A stretch of 64,000 bases of DNA from NCBI RefSeq assembly GCF_047675955.1, contig NC_132919.1, forward strand, positions 71,439,316 through 71,503,315. The letters run 5' to 3'. The position numbers and the translations under genes were made by a program. The notes below the pieces were generated by a model that had not been told where the DNA came from, ran no database searches, and was given only the letters and a program-made list of their open reading frames with translations. This DNA is from Chlorocebus sabaeus. Lineage: Eukaryota > Chordata > Mammalia > Primates > Cercopithecidae. Of the stretch, positions 42,349-51,269 are shown piece after piece (the stretch's first letter is position 1; every line of letters starts with the position of its first letter).

Positions 42349-42650
42349 GGCTGAGCGTGGTGGCTCATGCCTGTAATCCCAGCACTTTGGGAGGCCGAGG
42401 TGGGCGGATCACGAGGTCATGAGATAGAGACCAGCCTGGCTAACACAGTGAAATCCCGTCCCTACCAAAAATACAAAAAAAAAAAAAATTAGCTGGGTGT
42501 GGTGGTAGGCGCCCGTAGTCCCAGCTACTCGGGAGGCTGAGGTAGAAGAATGGCCGTGAACCCGGGAGGCAGAGCTTGCAGTGAGCTGAGATCGCACCAC
42601 TGCACTCCAGCCTGGGCAACTGAGCAAGACTCTGTCTCAAAAAAAAAAAA
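42349..42650 (+). mobile_element. AluY-type
   Basis: ggctgagcgtggtggctcat start. TSD acgaattctg (about 42340-42348 and 42652-42661). Confidence 0.94.
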
Positions 42651-42661
42651 AACGAATTCTG

Positions 42662-43008
42662 GGCCAGGCACAGTGGCTCATACCTGTAATCCCAGCACTT
42701 TGGGAGCCAAGGCAGGAGGATCACTTGAGCCCAGGAATTCCAGACCAGTCTGGACAACAGAGCAAGACTCTGTCTCCAACAACAACAACAAAACACACAC
42801 ACACACACACACATATATATACACACACACACGTTAGGCAGGAGTAGTGGCCACACCTGTGGTCCCAGCTATTGGAGAGGCTGAGGTGGGAGGATCACTT
42901 TGAGCCCAGGAGGTCAAGGCTTCAAGAAGCCATGATCATGCCACTGCACTGCAGCCTGGACGACAGAGCAAGACCATGTCTCTTAAAAGAAAAAAAAAAA
43001 AAAAAAAA
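42662..43008 (+). mobile_element. AluJ-type whose linker became a microsatellite
   Basis: Left arm 42662-42779, then (CAA)n-(CA)n-(TA)n-(CA)n at 42778-42833, then the right arm (ggagtagtggccacacctgtgg) to an A tail. Confidence 0.85.
42791..42833 (+). repeat. (CA)n/(TA)n microsatellite
   Basis: acacacacacacacacac then atatatatacacacacacac, lying between the two arms of the AluJ. Confidence 0.93.
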
Positions 43009-43117
43009 TTCCATCACATACCAGTTCCTTGCCTCAATGTTATCTTTAAGAACTTTCCTTCCTGATCAAAAACTCGACCATACACACTCATGCTGAACAC
43101 TTTAAGATTTCCATCTT

Positions 43118-43252
43118 GGACGGGCGCAGTGGCTCACACCTGTAATGCCAGCACTCTGGGAGGCCAAGGTGGGAAGATCGCTTGAGCCCAGGAGTTCAAG
43201 ACGACCAGTCTGAGCAACATAGCCAGACCCCACCTTTTAAAAAAAAAAAAAA
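43118..43252 (+). mobile_element. FLAM-type Alu monomer
   Basis: TSD ttccatctt (43109-43117, 43253-43261). The last Alu before the promoter block. Confidence 0.92.
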
Positions 43253-43261
43253 TTCCATCTT

Positions 43262-43500
43262 CCCTCACTTCACAGCACTTCAACATGAATCCTCAACTCC
43301 AGACGTTCCAATGCGTTTCTCAACATTCTCAATCCGACCTTTAACTCGATTCTGATTCCTTTTCAACGAACGCTCTCAAGATTCCCTCTGGTGTAAGCAG
43401 TTTCCCGAGCCATCTTCCCAAACGCTAGCTTTCACTTAACTCAATCCCCAAAATGTCACACTGGACTCCTCACTCACAGCATCCTGCTAATCAGCTGTTC
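43262..43500. other. Alu-free promoter flank
   Basis: Unique, moderately GC sequence grading into the CpG-rich region. Confidence 0.5.
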
Positions 43501-43743
43501 CCAACAGGTCTTCCGTTCCCATCTCCCTCTTTGCGCACGATTACCTCGTTCCTCACCCTGAGCTGCCGCCTTACCTCACCCAATCCTTCAGGAGCCCTTA
43601 TTACCTGTCTCTCAAAAACCTTCCTCCCCATTTTCCCAGTCCGCGCTCGCCCCATACCAATACCCGACCACTCCTCCCCAGATTCCCCACGCCCTCTCTC
43701 CTCCAGGTTCTTCCGATTCAGTCCCCAGGCCCCCCGCCCCTCA

Positions 43744-43755
43744 GGCCCCGCCCCC
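43744..43755 (+). promoter_or_regulatory. GC box (Sp1-type)
   Basis: ggccccgccccc. Confidence 0.65.
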
Positions 43756-43806
43756 AAGACCCCTCTCTCCCTCCGGCCCCTCCTCTAATGCCCTCTCTCT
43801 TCTCAA

Positions 43807-43817
43807 GCCCCGCCCCG
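43807..43817 (+). promoter_or_regulatory. GC box (Sp1-type)
   Basis: gccccgccccg. Confidence 0.65.
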
Positions 43818-43990
43818 AGCCCCCCTCCCCCCGGCTTTCCTCCCACTCAGGTCCGCAGGTCATTTCAGCGACTGACCCAGCGGCCCCGGCCTCTTTCCGA
43901 CCTGGCCACAGCTGCTCTGGGAGCCAATCCTCCGCCGCCTACGCTCCGGCTTCGTCCTGTCCTGCTCGCCCCCCGGCAAGCTCTCTTTCT

Positions 43991-44006
43991 CGCCGCCGCC
44001 GCCGCC
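43991..44006 (+). repeat. short (GCC)5 run
   Basis: cgccgccgccgccgcc inside the promoter region, near the candidate first-exon donor. Confidence 0.9.
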
Positions 44007-44059
44007 CCTTTTACCAACCCGGAAATGGATCTGCTCCCACCGTCCCCAGCGTCCAGGAA

Positions 44060-44072
44060 CAAAATGGAGGCG
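44060..44072 (+). promoter_or_regulatory. YY1-like site on the plus strand
   Basis: caaaatggaggcg, one base from the AANATGGCGGC pattern. Its orientation would fit a divergent start. Confidence 0.45.
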
Positions 44073-44114
44073 GGGGAAAAAGGAGGAGGGAGCAGAGAGC
44101 GAAGAGACGCGGGA

Positions 44115-44123
44115 CGCATGCGC
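44115..44123 (+). promoter_or_regulatory. NRF1-like site
   Basis: cgcatgcgc, the palindromic core of the NRF1 motif. Confidence 0.55.
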
Positions 44124-44159
44124 CCCTGGGAAGCCCGCCCCCTGCCTGCCCACGTAAAG

Positions 44160-44168
44160 GCGGAAGCG
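44160..44168 (+). promoter_or_regulatory. ETS-like site
   Basis: gcggaagcg, ten bases from the YY1 site; another GGAA core is at 44018-44026 (cccggaaat). Confidence 0.45.
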
Positions 44169-44176
44169 GTTGAGTG

Positions 44177-44189
44177 GCCGCCATCTTGG
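44177..44189 (-). promoter_or_regulatory. WIPF2: YY1 site in WIPF2 sense orientation
   Basis: Plus strand gccgccatcttgg, so ccaagatggcggc on the minus strand: an exact AAGATGGCGGC core. Confidence 0.7.
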
Positions 44190-44231
44190 GAAGGTCACAA
44201 GAATGCCGCTTACCAGTTAAAACCTGGGTTT

Positions 44232-44398
44232 GCAACTTTAGCTGCAATTGGAATCACCTGGCCAGATTTAAATAACTATGATGCCTGGTTCCCACTCCTG
44301 GAAATTCTAATTTAATTCTGGGGTGCAGCCTAGGCATCAGGAAATTGTGGCAGGTGATTGTAACGTGTTGCCAAGGTGGAGAACACTGAGCTAAACAG
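44232..44398 (+). repeat. hAT-Charlie element, MER5-like
   Basis: gcaattggaatcacctggcc, then tgatgcctggttcccactcc, then ggaaattctaatttaattctgg, then cagcctaggcatcagg, then gtggagaacactgagc. It abuts the CpG block directly. Confidence 0.75.
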
Positions 44399-44431
44399 TC
44401 ATTGTTGAATATCCTTTCGTCTTTAATCCGC

Positions 44432-44450
44432 CCCACACACACACACACAC
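44432..44450 (+). repeat. short (CA)n
   Basis: cacacacacacacacacac. Confidence 0.9.
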
Positions 44451-44537
44451 TCTCCCCGCTAAATATCCTTACTTAATCTCGAGTTAACGAAGAACCCGCC
44501 TCAGCCAACCTTGCAAAGGCCAAGTAGTCAAGCTCCG

Positions 44538-44551
44538 GTTGTCATAGCAAC
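44538..44551 (+). promoter_or_regulatory. RFX X-box
   Basis: gttgtcatagcaac, an exact palindromic fit to GTTRCCATRGCAAC apart from R to T at one place. It lies about 340 bases upstream of the inferred WIPF2 start. Confidence 0.7.
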
Positions 44552-44581
44552 AGAGGCAGGCCTCGGCTCACAAGTCATCAT

Positions 44582-44590
44582 TTACGTCAT
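44582..44590 (+). promoter_or_regulatory. CRE/ATF-type site
   Basis: ttacgtcat (minus atgacgtaa), 31 bases from the X-box. Confidence 0.55.
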
Positions 44591-44855
44591 CTTACCCACC
44601 TGACCCGAACACCAGTCTCTTCTTTCTCGGGCTGGGGTTTCCTCCAGCTTCCAGGGCTGTAGGATGGTGCTATGGACTCCTCCAGCTGCTTGGGCCAGAG
44701 AGAGAAATCCTGTGCCCTCCTTGATGGAGCTGCTGTTAACCCCTGACAGCTGACTAAAGATCTCTCCCTAGTCCATCTAGAAAAGCGCTTTCCATTATGG
44801 CTTCAAAATACTCTTTGGTTTAATTCCATTCCTAGCACAGAATCTGAAGTAAGGG
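44591..44855. other. unique upstream DNA
   Basis: Alu-free and repeat-free; no gene recognised. Confidence 0.5.
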
Positions 44856-44859
44856 GACA

Positions 44860-45030
44860 AGTTTGAGACTTAGTCCCCATTACTTACAAGCTGTGTACCA
44901 TTGGGCCTCAGCTACCCTATCTGTAAAATGGGTCTAATAGTGCCTGTCCCATCTGTCTCATAGAGTTGTTGGAAGGCTGAAATCAGGTAATGAATGGGGA
45001 AACGTGATAGAGCATAAATTATTACTATTT
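44860..45030 (+). repeat. MIR element
   Basis: attacttacaagctgtgtacc, then gggcctcagctaccctatctg, then taaaatgggtctaatagtgcc, then tcatagagttgttgg: a clear MIR in sense. Confidence 0.9.
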
Positions 45031-45059
45031 TTGTTTTCCTTCTCTTCTGCCATGAGTAG

Positions 45060-45380
45060 TACTAGGCACCACCCACTAGTCAAGTAAATGTCACATTGAG
45101 TACCTGCTAAACACCAGGAGATGGCTACAGAGGTGACTAAGAGCCTTTGCCCTCAGGGAACTCTCTACGTTGGTGGGCAGACTGGCATAAACAGCTAGCT
45201 GAGATACAAGTCAGCATGTGATTAGTGCTGTGGACTTCAGACAAGGGAGCAATTAATTCCTGCTAAAGAATGGAAGGAGGTTTCGTAAATGGTTTGGACC
45301 TGGGCCTTGAAGGATGAATGGAATTTTATTATTAATCAGAGAAGGCAGGGAACACATTGCAGGCATAGGGATCAGGGACA
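45060..45380 (-). repeat. L2-like old repeat
   Basis: gagtacctgctaaacaccagg, then ctacagaggtgactaagagcc, then cctcagggaactctctacg, then catgtgattagtgctg, then gggccttgaaggatgaatgg. Resembles the reverse of the L2 3' region; moderate confidence in family. Confidence 0.55.
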
Positions 45381-45439
45381 CAAGGTAAAGATTTTCAGCT
45401 GTCTACATCCTGCATGGCCATAGGTGGGGCGATGGAGCC

Positions 45440-45690
45440 AGGGAGATGATGCGTCTAAACACCTTACCAGAGCCTCCCAGCTCTTCAACCTCGTCCCCTG
45501 CCTGTCCCCTCCTCACTCACTGCAATGTACCCCATTCAGCAGTTCCCACCTCAGGGACTTTGTACAAGCTATCCTCTGCCTCTTCCTCATTTTTCAAGCC
45601 TTACTGCAAATGCTTCTTCCTCAGAGGGCATTCACTGCCCACTGTAAACCCTCATGCTCTATAACACTTACACTGTATGATAAGGGCAGC
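45440..45690 (+). repeat. L2-like old repeat
   Basis: cctcagggactttgtacaagc, then ctctgcctcttcctcattttt, then gcttcttcctcagagggcattcactgc, then ataacacttacactgtatg. Low identity. Confidence 0.5.
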
Positions 45691-45769
45691 CACTGGGATA
45701 AATATAGGGACATCTCACCCAGACTTGGGGAGATAGTGATATAGGCTTCAGGAAAAAAGTAACTAAGTG

Positions 45770-46378
45770 GCGCAAGTACAGTGGCTCACGCCTGTAACCC
45801 CAGCACTTTAGGAGGCTGAGCGGGGCGGGGTGGGGGATCACTTGAGCCCAGAAGTTCAAGACCAGCCTGGGAAACACGGTGAAACCTTGTTACTACAAAA
45901 ATTACCCAGATATGGCTGGGCGTGGTGGCTCATGCCTGTAATCCCAGGACTTTGGGAGGCTGAGGCGGGCGGATCATGTGAGGTCGGGAGTTCGAGACTA
46001 GCCTGACCAACATGGTGAAACCCCATCTCTACTAAAAATACAAAATTAGCCAGGTGTGTTGGCGCATGCCTGTAATCCCAGCTACTTGGGAGGCTGAGGC
46101 AGGAGAATCACTTGAACCCAGGAGGTGGAGGTTGCAGAGCCAAGATCATGCCATTGCACTCCAGCCTGAGCAACAAGAGTGAGACTCTGTCTCAAAAAAA
46201 AAAAAAAAAAAAAAAAATTAGCCGGGCCCGGTGGCGTGAGCCTGTAGTTCCAGTTACTTGGGAGGCTGCTGTGGCAGGATCACTTAAGCCCAGGAGATGA
46301 AGGCTGGGCTGAGCCATGATTGTGCCAATACAGTCCAGGCTGAGCAATAGAGTGAAACCCTGTCTCAAGGAAGAAAAC
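45770..46378 (+). mobile_element. older Alu split by an AluS
   Basis: TSD aaagtaactaagtg (45756-45769, 46381-46394). The first Alu upstream of the promoter block. A G-rich insertion gcggggcggggtggggg sits in its left arm. Confidence 0.92.
45914..46215 (+). mobile_element. AluS-type inside the older Alu
   Basis: ggctgggcgtggtggctcat start; 24-base A tail before attagccgggcccgg. Confidence 0.94.
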
Positions 46379-46606
46379 AAAAAGTAACTAAGTGAGGCCA
46401 TACCCAAATTCTAAGTGAGACTTGAGGGACAGGTAGGAATTGACCAGGGAAGAAGTGAGGGAAAAGCATTGCAGGGAGAAGTTGTGCAAAGCAAGAAGAA
46501 TCATGGCACATTCCAATAACGCACATTTTTTTTTTTTTTTTTTTAAAGAGACAGCGTCTTTTAGAAACAGGCTGCAGTGCAGTGGCACAGTAATGGCTCA
46601 CTGCAG

Positions 46607-47235
46607 TCTTTTTATTTTTTCTTTTTTTTGAGAATGAGTCTCACTCCGTTGCTCAGGCTGGAGTGCAGTGGTGCGATCTCAGCTCATTGCAACCTCCAGC
46701 TCCTGGGTTCACGCCGTTCTCCTGCCTCAGCCTCCCGAGTAGCTGGGACTACAGGCACTCGCCACCACGCCTGTCTAATTTTTGGTTTTTGTCGTTGTTG
46801 TTGTTGTTGTTGTTGTTGTTGTTCTGAGACAGAGTTTCACTCTTGTTGCCCAGGCTGGAGTGCAATGGCGCGATCTCAGCTCACCTCCCAGGTTCAAGCA
46901 ATTCTCCTGCCTCAGCCTCCCGAGTGGCTGGGATTACAGGTGCTTGCCAACATGCCCAGCTAAATTTTTGTATTTTTAGTAGAGATGGGGTTTCACCAGA
47001 TTGGCCAGGCTGGTCTCAAACTCCAGACCTCAGGTGATCCACCTGCCTCGGCCTTCCAAAGTGCTGGGATTACAGGCGTGAGCCACTGCGCCCAGCCCTA
47101 ATTTTTGTATTCTTAATAGAGATGGGGTTTCACCAACTTGGCCAGGCTGGTCTCAAACTCCTCATCTCAGATGATCCACCCACCTTGGCCTCCCAAAGTG
47201 CTGGAATTATAGGCATGAGCCACTGCGCCCAGCCT
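46607..47235 (-). mobile_element. AluY-type split by an AluS, inside the AluJ
   Basis: gagaatgagtctcactccg to cacgcctgtctaattttt; resumes taatttttgtattcttaatag to gcgcccagcc. tgcagtctt / tgtagtctt mark its target in the AluJ. Confidence 0.88.
46785..47096 (-). mobile_element. AluS-type, innermost of the nest
   Basis: (GTT)n tail at 46790-46822; ctaattttt(g) on both sides is the TSD. Confidence 0.92.
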
Positions 47236-47330
47236 GTAGTCTTGAACTTCTGGGCTTAAGTAATCCTTCTGCCTCAGCCTCCTATTTAGGACTGCAGGCA
47301 CTGGTGGCCACGCGCAGCTAATTTTTAAAT

Positions 47331-47629
47331 TTTTTTTTCTTTTGTTTTTTGAGACGGAGTCTTGCTCTGTCGCCTAGGCTGGAGTGCAGTGGCACAATAT
47401 CAGCTCACTGCAAGCTCTGCTTCCCAGGTTCACACCATTCTCCTGCCTCAGCCTCCTGAGTAACTGGGCCTAGAAACGCCCACCACCACACCCGGCTAAT
47501 TTTTTGTATTTTTAGTAGAGATGGGGTTTCACCATGTTAGCCAGGATGGTCTTGATCTCCTGACCTCATGATCCACCCGCCTCAGTCTCCCAAAGTGCTG
47601 GAATTACAGGCGTGAGCCACCGCACCCAG
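47331..47629 (-). mobile_element. AluY-type inside the AluJ
   Basis: caagctctgcttcccaggttcac; aattttt on both sides. ctgggcctagaaacgcc is a local change. Confidence 0.93.
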
Positions 47630-47844
47630 CCAATTTTTTTCTTTTCAAAGACATAGCATCTCCCTTTGTCACCCAGGTGGTCTGGAACTCCTGGCCTCAA
47701 GTGAGCCTCGTACTTGGGCCTCCCAAAGTGTTGGAATTACAGGCGTGTGCTACCTCACCTGGCCCATAAAGCATGTTGATAAGGTTAGAGTTAGAACTTC
47801 TGGGGGAGGCAAGAAATTAGGTTACAGAAGTCATCATAGGTTAG

Positions 47845-48038
47845 GTTTCACATTTAGTAACACCATGTGTCAGGCACTGTCAAAACCTTACATAACTCAT
47901 TTAATCCTCACAATAACTTTCTGAGGCAGGTATTTGGAAGCCCATTTTACAGATGAAGAAACAGACACAGCAAGGTTAACCATCTTGCTCAAAGTCACAT
48001 ACCTGTAAGTAGCAAAAGTAAAAGTATCTCCAGGGTCT
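47845..48038 (-). repeat. MIR element
   Basis: catgtgtcaggcactgtc, then catttaatcctcacaataac, then ttttacagatgaagaaacag, then ccatcttgctcaaagtcacat: reversed MIR; resumes as gtctgtgttcttaatg after the four Alus (49276). Confidence 0.88.
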
Positions 48039-48348
48039 GTGTTTTTTGTTTGTTTGTTTGTTTGTTTGAGACAGAGTCTTGCTCTGTTGCCCAGGCTGAA
48101 TTGCAATGGCACAATCTCGGCTCACTGCAACCTCCGCCTCCCGGGTTCAAGCAATTCTTCTGCCTCAGCCTCCCGAGTAGCTGGGATTGCAGGCATACAC
48201 CAGCACGCCCGGCTAATTTTTGTATTTTTAGTAGAAATGGGGTTTCATCGTATTTGCCAGGCTGGTCTTGAATTCCTGACTTCAAGCGATCCACCTACCT
48301 CGGCCTCCTAAAGTGCTGGGATTACAGGTGTGAGACACCGCACTGGCC
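48039..48348 (-). mobile_element. AluS-type
   Basis: Tail (TTTG)n; preceded by gggtctgtgtt. First of four same-strand Alus. Confidence 0.94.
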
Positions 48349-48659
48349 CTTTTGTTTTTTATTTTTTATTTTTTTGAGACGGAATTTCACTCTTGTTGCC
48401 CAGGCTGGAGTGCAATGGCACGACCTCGGCTCACCACAACCTCTGCCTCCTGGGTTCAAACCATTCTCCTGCCTCAGCCTCCCAAGTAGCTGGGATTACA
48501 GGCATGCGCCACCATGCCCAGCTAATTTTGTATTTTTAGTAGAGACGGGGTTTCTCCATGTTGGTCAGGCTGGTCTTGAACTCCCGACCTCGGGTGATCC
48601 GCCAGCCTCGGCCTCCCAAAGTGCTGGAATTTTAGAGGCATGTGCCACTGCGCCCGGCC
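48349..48659 (-). mobile_element. AluS-type
   Basis: Tail ttttgttttttattttttatt; aatttcactcttgttgccc. Confidence 0.94.
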
Positions 48660-48960
48660 CTTTTTTTTTTTTTTTTTGAGACACATCTTGCTCTGTCACC
48701 CAGGCTAGAGAGCAGTGGCATGATCTCAGTTCACTGCAAGCTCCGCCTCCTGGGTTCAAGCAATTTTCCTGCCCCAGCCTCCTGAGTACCTGGAATTACA
48801 GGGGTGCTCCACCACACCTGGCTAATTTTTGTATTTTTTAGTAAAGACGGGGTTTCACTATGTTGGCCAGGCCGGTCTGGAACTCCTGACCTTGTGATCC
48901 ACCCGCCTCAGACTCCCAAAGTGCTGGGATTACAGGTGTGAGCCACCGCACCCCACTGAG
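48660..48960 (-). mobile_element. Alu, mixed S/Y states
   Basis: caagctccgcctcctgggttc; head degenerate (ccgcaccccactgagc). Followed by gcctgtgttcttt. Confidence 0.92.
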
Positions 48961-48977
48961 CTGAGCCTGTGTTCTTT

Positions 48978-49274
48978 TTCTCTTTTTTTTTTTTTTGAGA
49001 CGGAATCTCACTCTGTCACCGAGGCTTGAGTGCAATGGCACAACCTCGGCTTACTGCAACCTCCACCTCCTGGGTTCAAGCAATTCTCCTGCCTCAGCCT
49101 CCCAAGTAGCTGGGACTACAGGCGTGCACCACCACACTTGGCTAATTTTTGCATTTTTTTAGAAACGGTTTCACTATGTTAGCCAGGCTGGTCTCGAACT
49201 CCTGATCTCATGATCTACCTGCCTCAGCCTCCCCAAAGGGCTGGGATTACAGGCATGAGTCACCACGCCTGGCT
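48978..49274 (-). mobile_element. AluS-type
   Basis: ctgtgttctttttctc precedes it and gtctgtgttctt follows it. Confidence 0.94.
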
Positions 49275-49337
49275 GAGTCTGTGTTCTTAATGTCCTTGCC
49301 AGTGACTGCACCCTAACAGATCCAATGTCACTTTCTT

Positions 49338-49633
49338 TTTTTTTTCCTGAGACAGTCTTGCTCCGTCACCCAGGCTGGAATACAGTGGCACGATCACAGG
49401 TAGCTGCAGCCTGGAGCTCCTAGGTTTGAGCAATCCTCCTGCCACAGCTTCCCAAACAGCTGTGACTACAGGCCCACACCACCACGCCCAGCTAATTTTT
49501 TTTGTCTGTTTTTAGTAGAGTCGAGGTCTCCCTGTGTTACCCAGGCTGGTCTGGAACGCCTAGGTTCAAGTGATCCTCCTGCCTTAGCCTCCTAGAGTGC
49601 TGGGATTACATGTGCAAACCACCACACCCAGCC
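49338..49633 (-). mobile_element. AluJ-type
   Basis: TSD ccaatgtcactttctt / ccaatgttcctttctt (49322-49337, 49634-49649). Confidence 0.94.
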
Positions 49634-49768
49634 CCAATGTTCCTTTCTTATAACAAACATTTTGCAACACTAATCCCAAAGTGAAATTAACAGATAATAT
49701 AACCTGCCTGGACACGTGATTTCAAAAAACAAATCAATATGATGTCTTGATTATAAAAAAGACAACTA

Positions 49769-50078
49769 GGCCGGACATGGTGGCTCACACTTGTAATCCT
49801 GGCACTTTGGGAGGTGGAGGCAGGTGGATTACCTGAGGTTAGGAGTTTGAGACCAGCCTGGCCAACATGGTAAAATCTCATCTCCACTAAAAATACAAAG
49901 AATTAGCCAGGCGTGGTGGCGGGCACCTTTAATCCCAGCTACCCTGGAGGCAGAGGCAGGAGAATCGCTTGAACCCGGGAAGCAGAGGTTGCAGTGAGCT
50001 GAGAGTGTGCGAGTGTGCCATTGCACTCCAGCCTGGGCAACAAGATTGAAACTCCGTCTCAAAAAAAAAAAAAAAAAA
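49769..50078 (+). mobile_element. AluS-type
   Basis: TSD aaaaaagacaacta / aaaaaagacaaata. gagtgtgcgagtgtgc is a small tandem duplication. Confidence 0.95.
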
Positions 50079-50449
50079 AGACAAATAGAAGGATGGCGAT
50101 TCAATATGCAAACACCCAGGCACCATTACACTGGAAGATAAAGTAGTCAGATGCTTGCACCCATACCTAGAATCACTAAGAATGTGGTAGAGATAAATGC
50201 AGACTTACCTAAGGATGTTGTATAGAACAGCATCGCCATTAGTGTTACTATTTTCCAAAATAGTAAACAACTTTTGATAAAGTTCTGAACAATATAAAAC
50301 AATTTACATAGTAGTTGCATTCTTGGAAAAAAACAAGTCACACTAAATACATGCAAAGGTATTTCATGTTTATGCCTTCCTTTGCCAGGCCAAGTACCTG
50401 GAAGACTCTGTCTCCCCAAAAAACAACTAAAAATCCCAGATAACAATTA
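50079..50449. other. unique intergenic DNA
   Basis: No repeat recognised; a 99-codon minus-strand frame (50147-50446) has no domain. Confidence 0.5.
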
Positions 50450-50756
50450 TTATTATTTTATTTTATTTTATTTTTTAGGCAGAGTTTCGCTCTCTCACCC
50501 AGGCTAGAGTGTGGTGGCAGAATCTCGGCTCACTGCAACCTCCGCCTCCTGGGTTCAAGCGATTCTGTTGCCTCAGCCTCCCGAGTAGCTGGGACTACAG
50601 GCATGCGCCACCACGCCCGGCTAATTTTTTGTATTTTTAGTAGAGATAGGGTTTCACCATGTTAGCTAGGATGGTCTCGATCTCCTGACCTCGTGATCTG
50701 CCTGCCTTGGCCTCCCAAAGTGCTAGGATTACACGCATGAGCCACCGACCACGGCC
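50450..50756 (-). mobile_element. AluS-type
   Basis: Tail (ATTTT)n; aggcagagtttcgctctctc. Confidence 0.93.
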
Positions 50757-51046
50757 TAATTTTTTTTGAAATGGAGTCTGGTTCTGGTCGCCCAGGCAGG
50801 AGTGCAATGGCGCCACCTTGGCTCACCACAACCTCCACCTCCCGGGTTCAAGCAATTCTGCCTCAGCCTCCCGAGTAGCTGGGATTACAGGCATACGCCA
50901 CCATGCCCAGCTAATTTTGTGTTTTTTTACTAGAGATGTTTTTCCATGTTGGTCAGGCTGGTCTCCAACTCCCGACCTCAGGTGATCTGCCTGCCTCAGC
51001 CTCCCAAAGTGTTGGGATTACAGGCATGAGCCACCGTATCCAGCCT
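50757..51046 (-). mobile_element. AluS-type
   Basis: taattttt occurs before and after the element (TSD with the preceding head). Confidence 0.93.
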
Positions 51047-51250
51047 AATTTTTAAAAAATTTTAAATGCTTTGATGAGCTGCTGAAAAAGTAAGGAATTT
51101 TCAGGGCAAAATAAAATAAGTTAAGGCAGGGGATGCAGCCAGAGGTCAGTGGAACACTGAAACAAGCTTTTACTCCGAGGGCACTTGACTAACCTGGTGA
51201 ACCTGAACTTTTGTCATTGTCTCATGGGAAAGGGAAACACCCCAAAACCT
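51047..51250. other. unique intergenic DNA
   Basis: Nothing recognised. Confidence 0.4.
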
Positions 51251-51269
51251 CTTCAGAGGAGAATTTTAA

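Larger units (their letters stand above)
9300..44014 (-). other. WIPF2: WIPF2 intron 1 (upstream limit inferred)
   Basis: From the acceptor before 9299 back to the candidate first-exon donor near 44014. The length (about 35 kb) depends on which first-exon donor is used. Another untranslated exon inside cannot be excluded. Confidence 0.6.
44015..44205 (-). other. WIPF2: candidate WIPF2 untranslated exon 1
   Basis: Inferred. YY1 sites in the orientation AAGATGGCGGC typically lie just downstream of TATA-less starts, placing the start near 44190-44210. The first usable donor downstream on the minus strand is GGGTTG|GTAAAA (GT at 44014-44013). Alternatives are GGGTGAG|GTAAGG (exon end 43575), GACAG|GTAATA (43605) and AACTG|GTAAGC (44214). 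An ATG inside the YY1 motif would lie in this leader. Confidence 0.35.
43500..44230 (-). promoter_or_regulatory. WIPF2: CpG-rich WIPF2 promoter region
   Basis: GC and CpG content jump here compared with the whole window, no Alu is present, and no TATA box is seen. GC boxes (ccccgcccc types), an NRF1-like site, ETS-like sites and YY1 sites cluster at 43.74-44.19 kb. WIPF2 is minus-strand and its start exon lies about 35 kb downstream, so this is the best candidate for its first exon and promoter. A second YY1-like site on the plus strand leaves room for divergent transcription. Open frames here (the longest is 43788-44315 plus) look like GC-rich noise. Confidence 0.75.
46527..47765 (-). mobile_element. 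AluJ-type cut into three by same-strand Alus
   Basis: Pieces at 46527-46606, 47236-47330 and 47630-47765 join into one old Alu (agagacagcgtctttt, then cttgaacttctgggcttaag, then acatagcatctccctttg to cctcacctggccc). Confidence 0.82.

Noticed and set aside
43788..44315. 175-codon plus-strand frame across the CpG region
   Set aside because: GC-rich chance frame, proline/alanine/arginine-rich with no domain; overlaps the promoter and a hAT remnant, and lies opposite to WIPF2.
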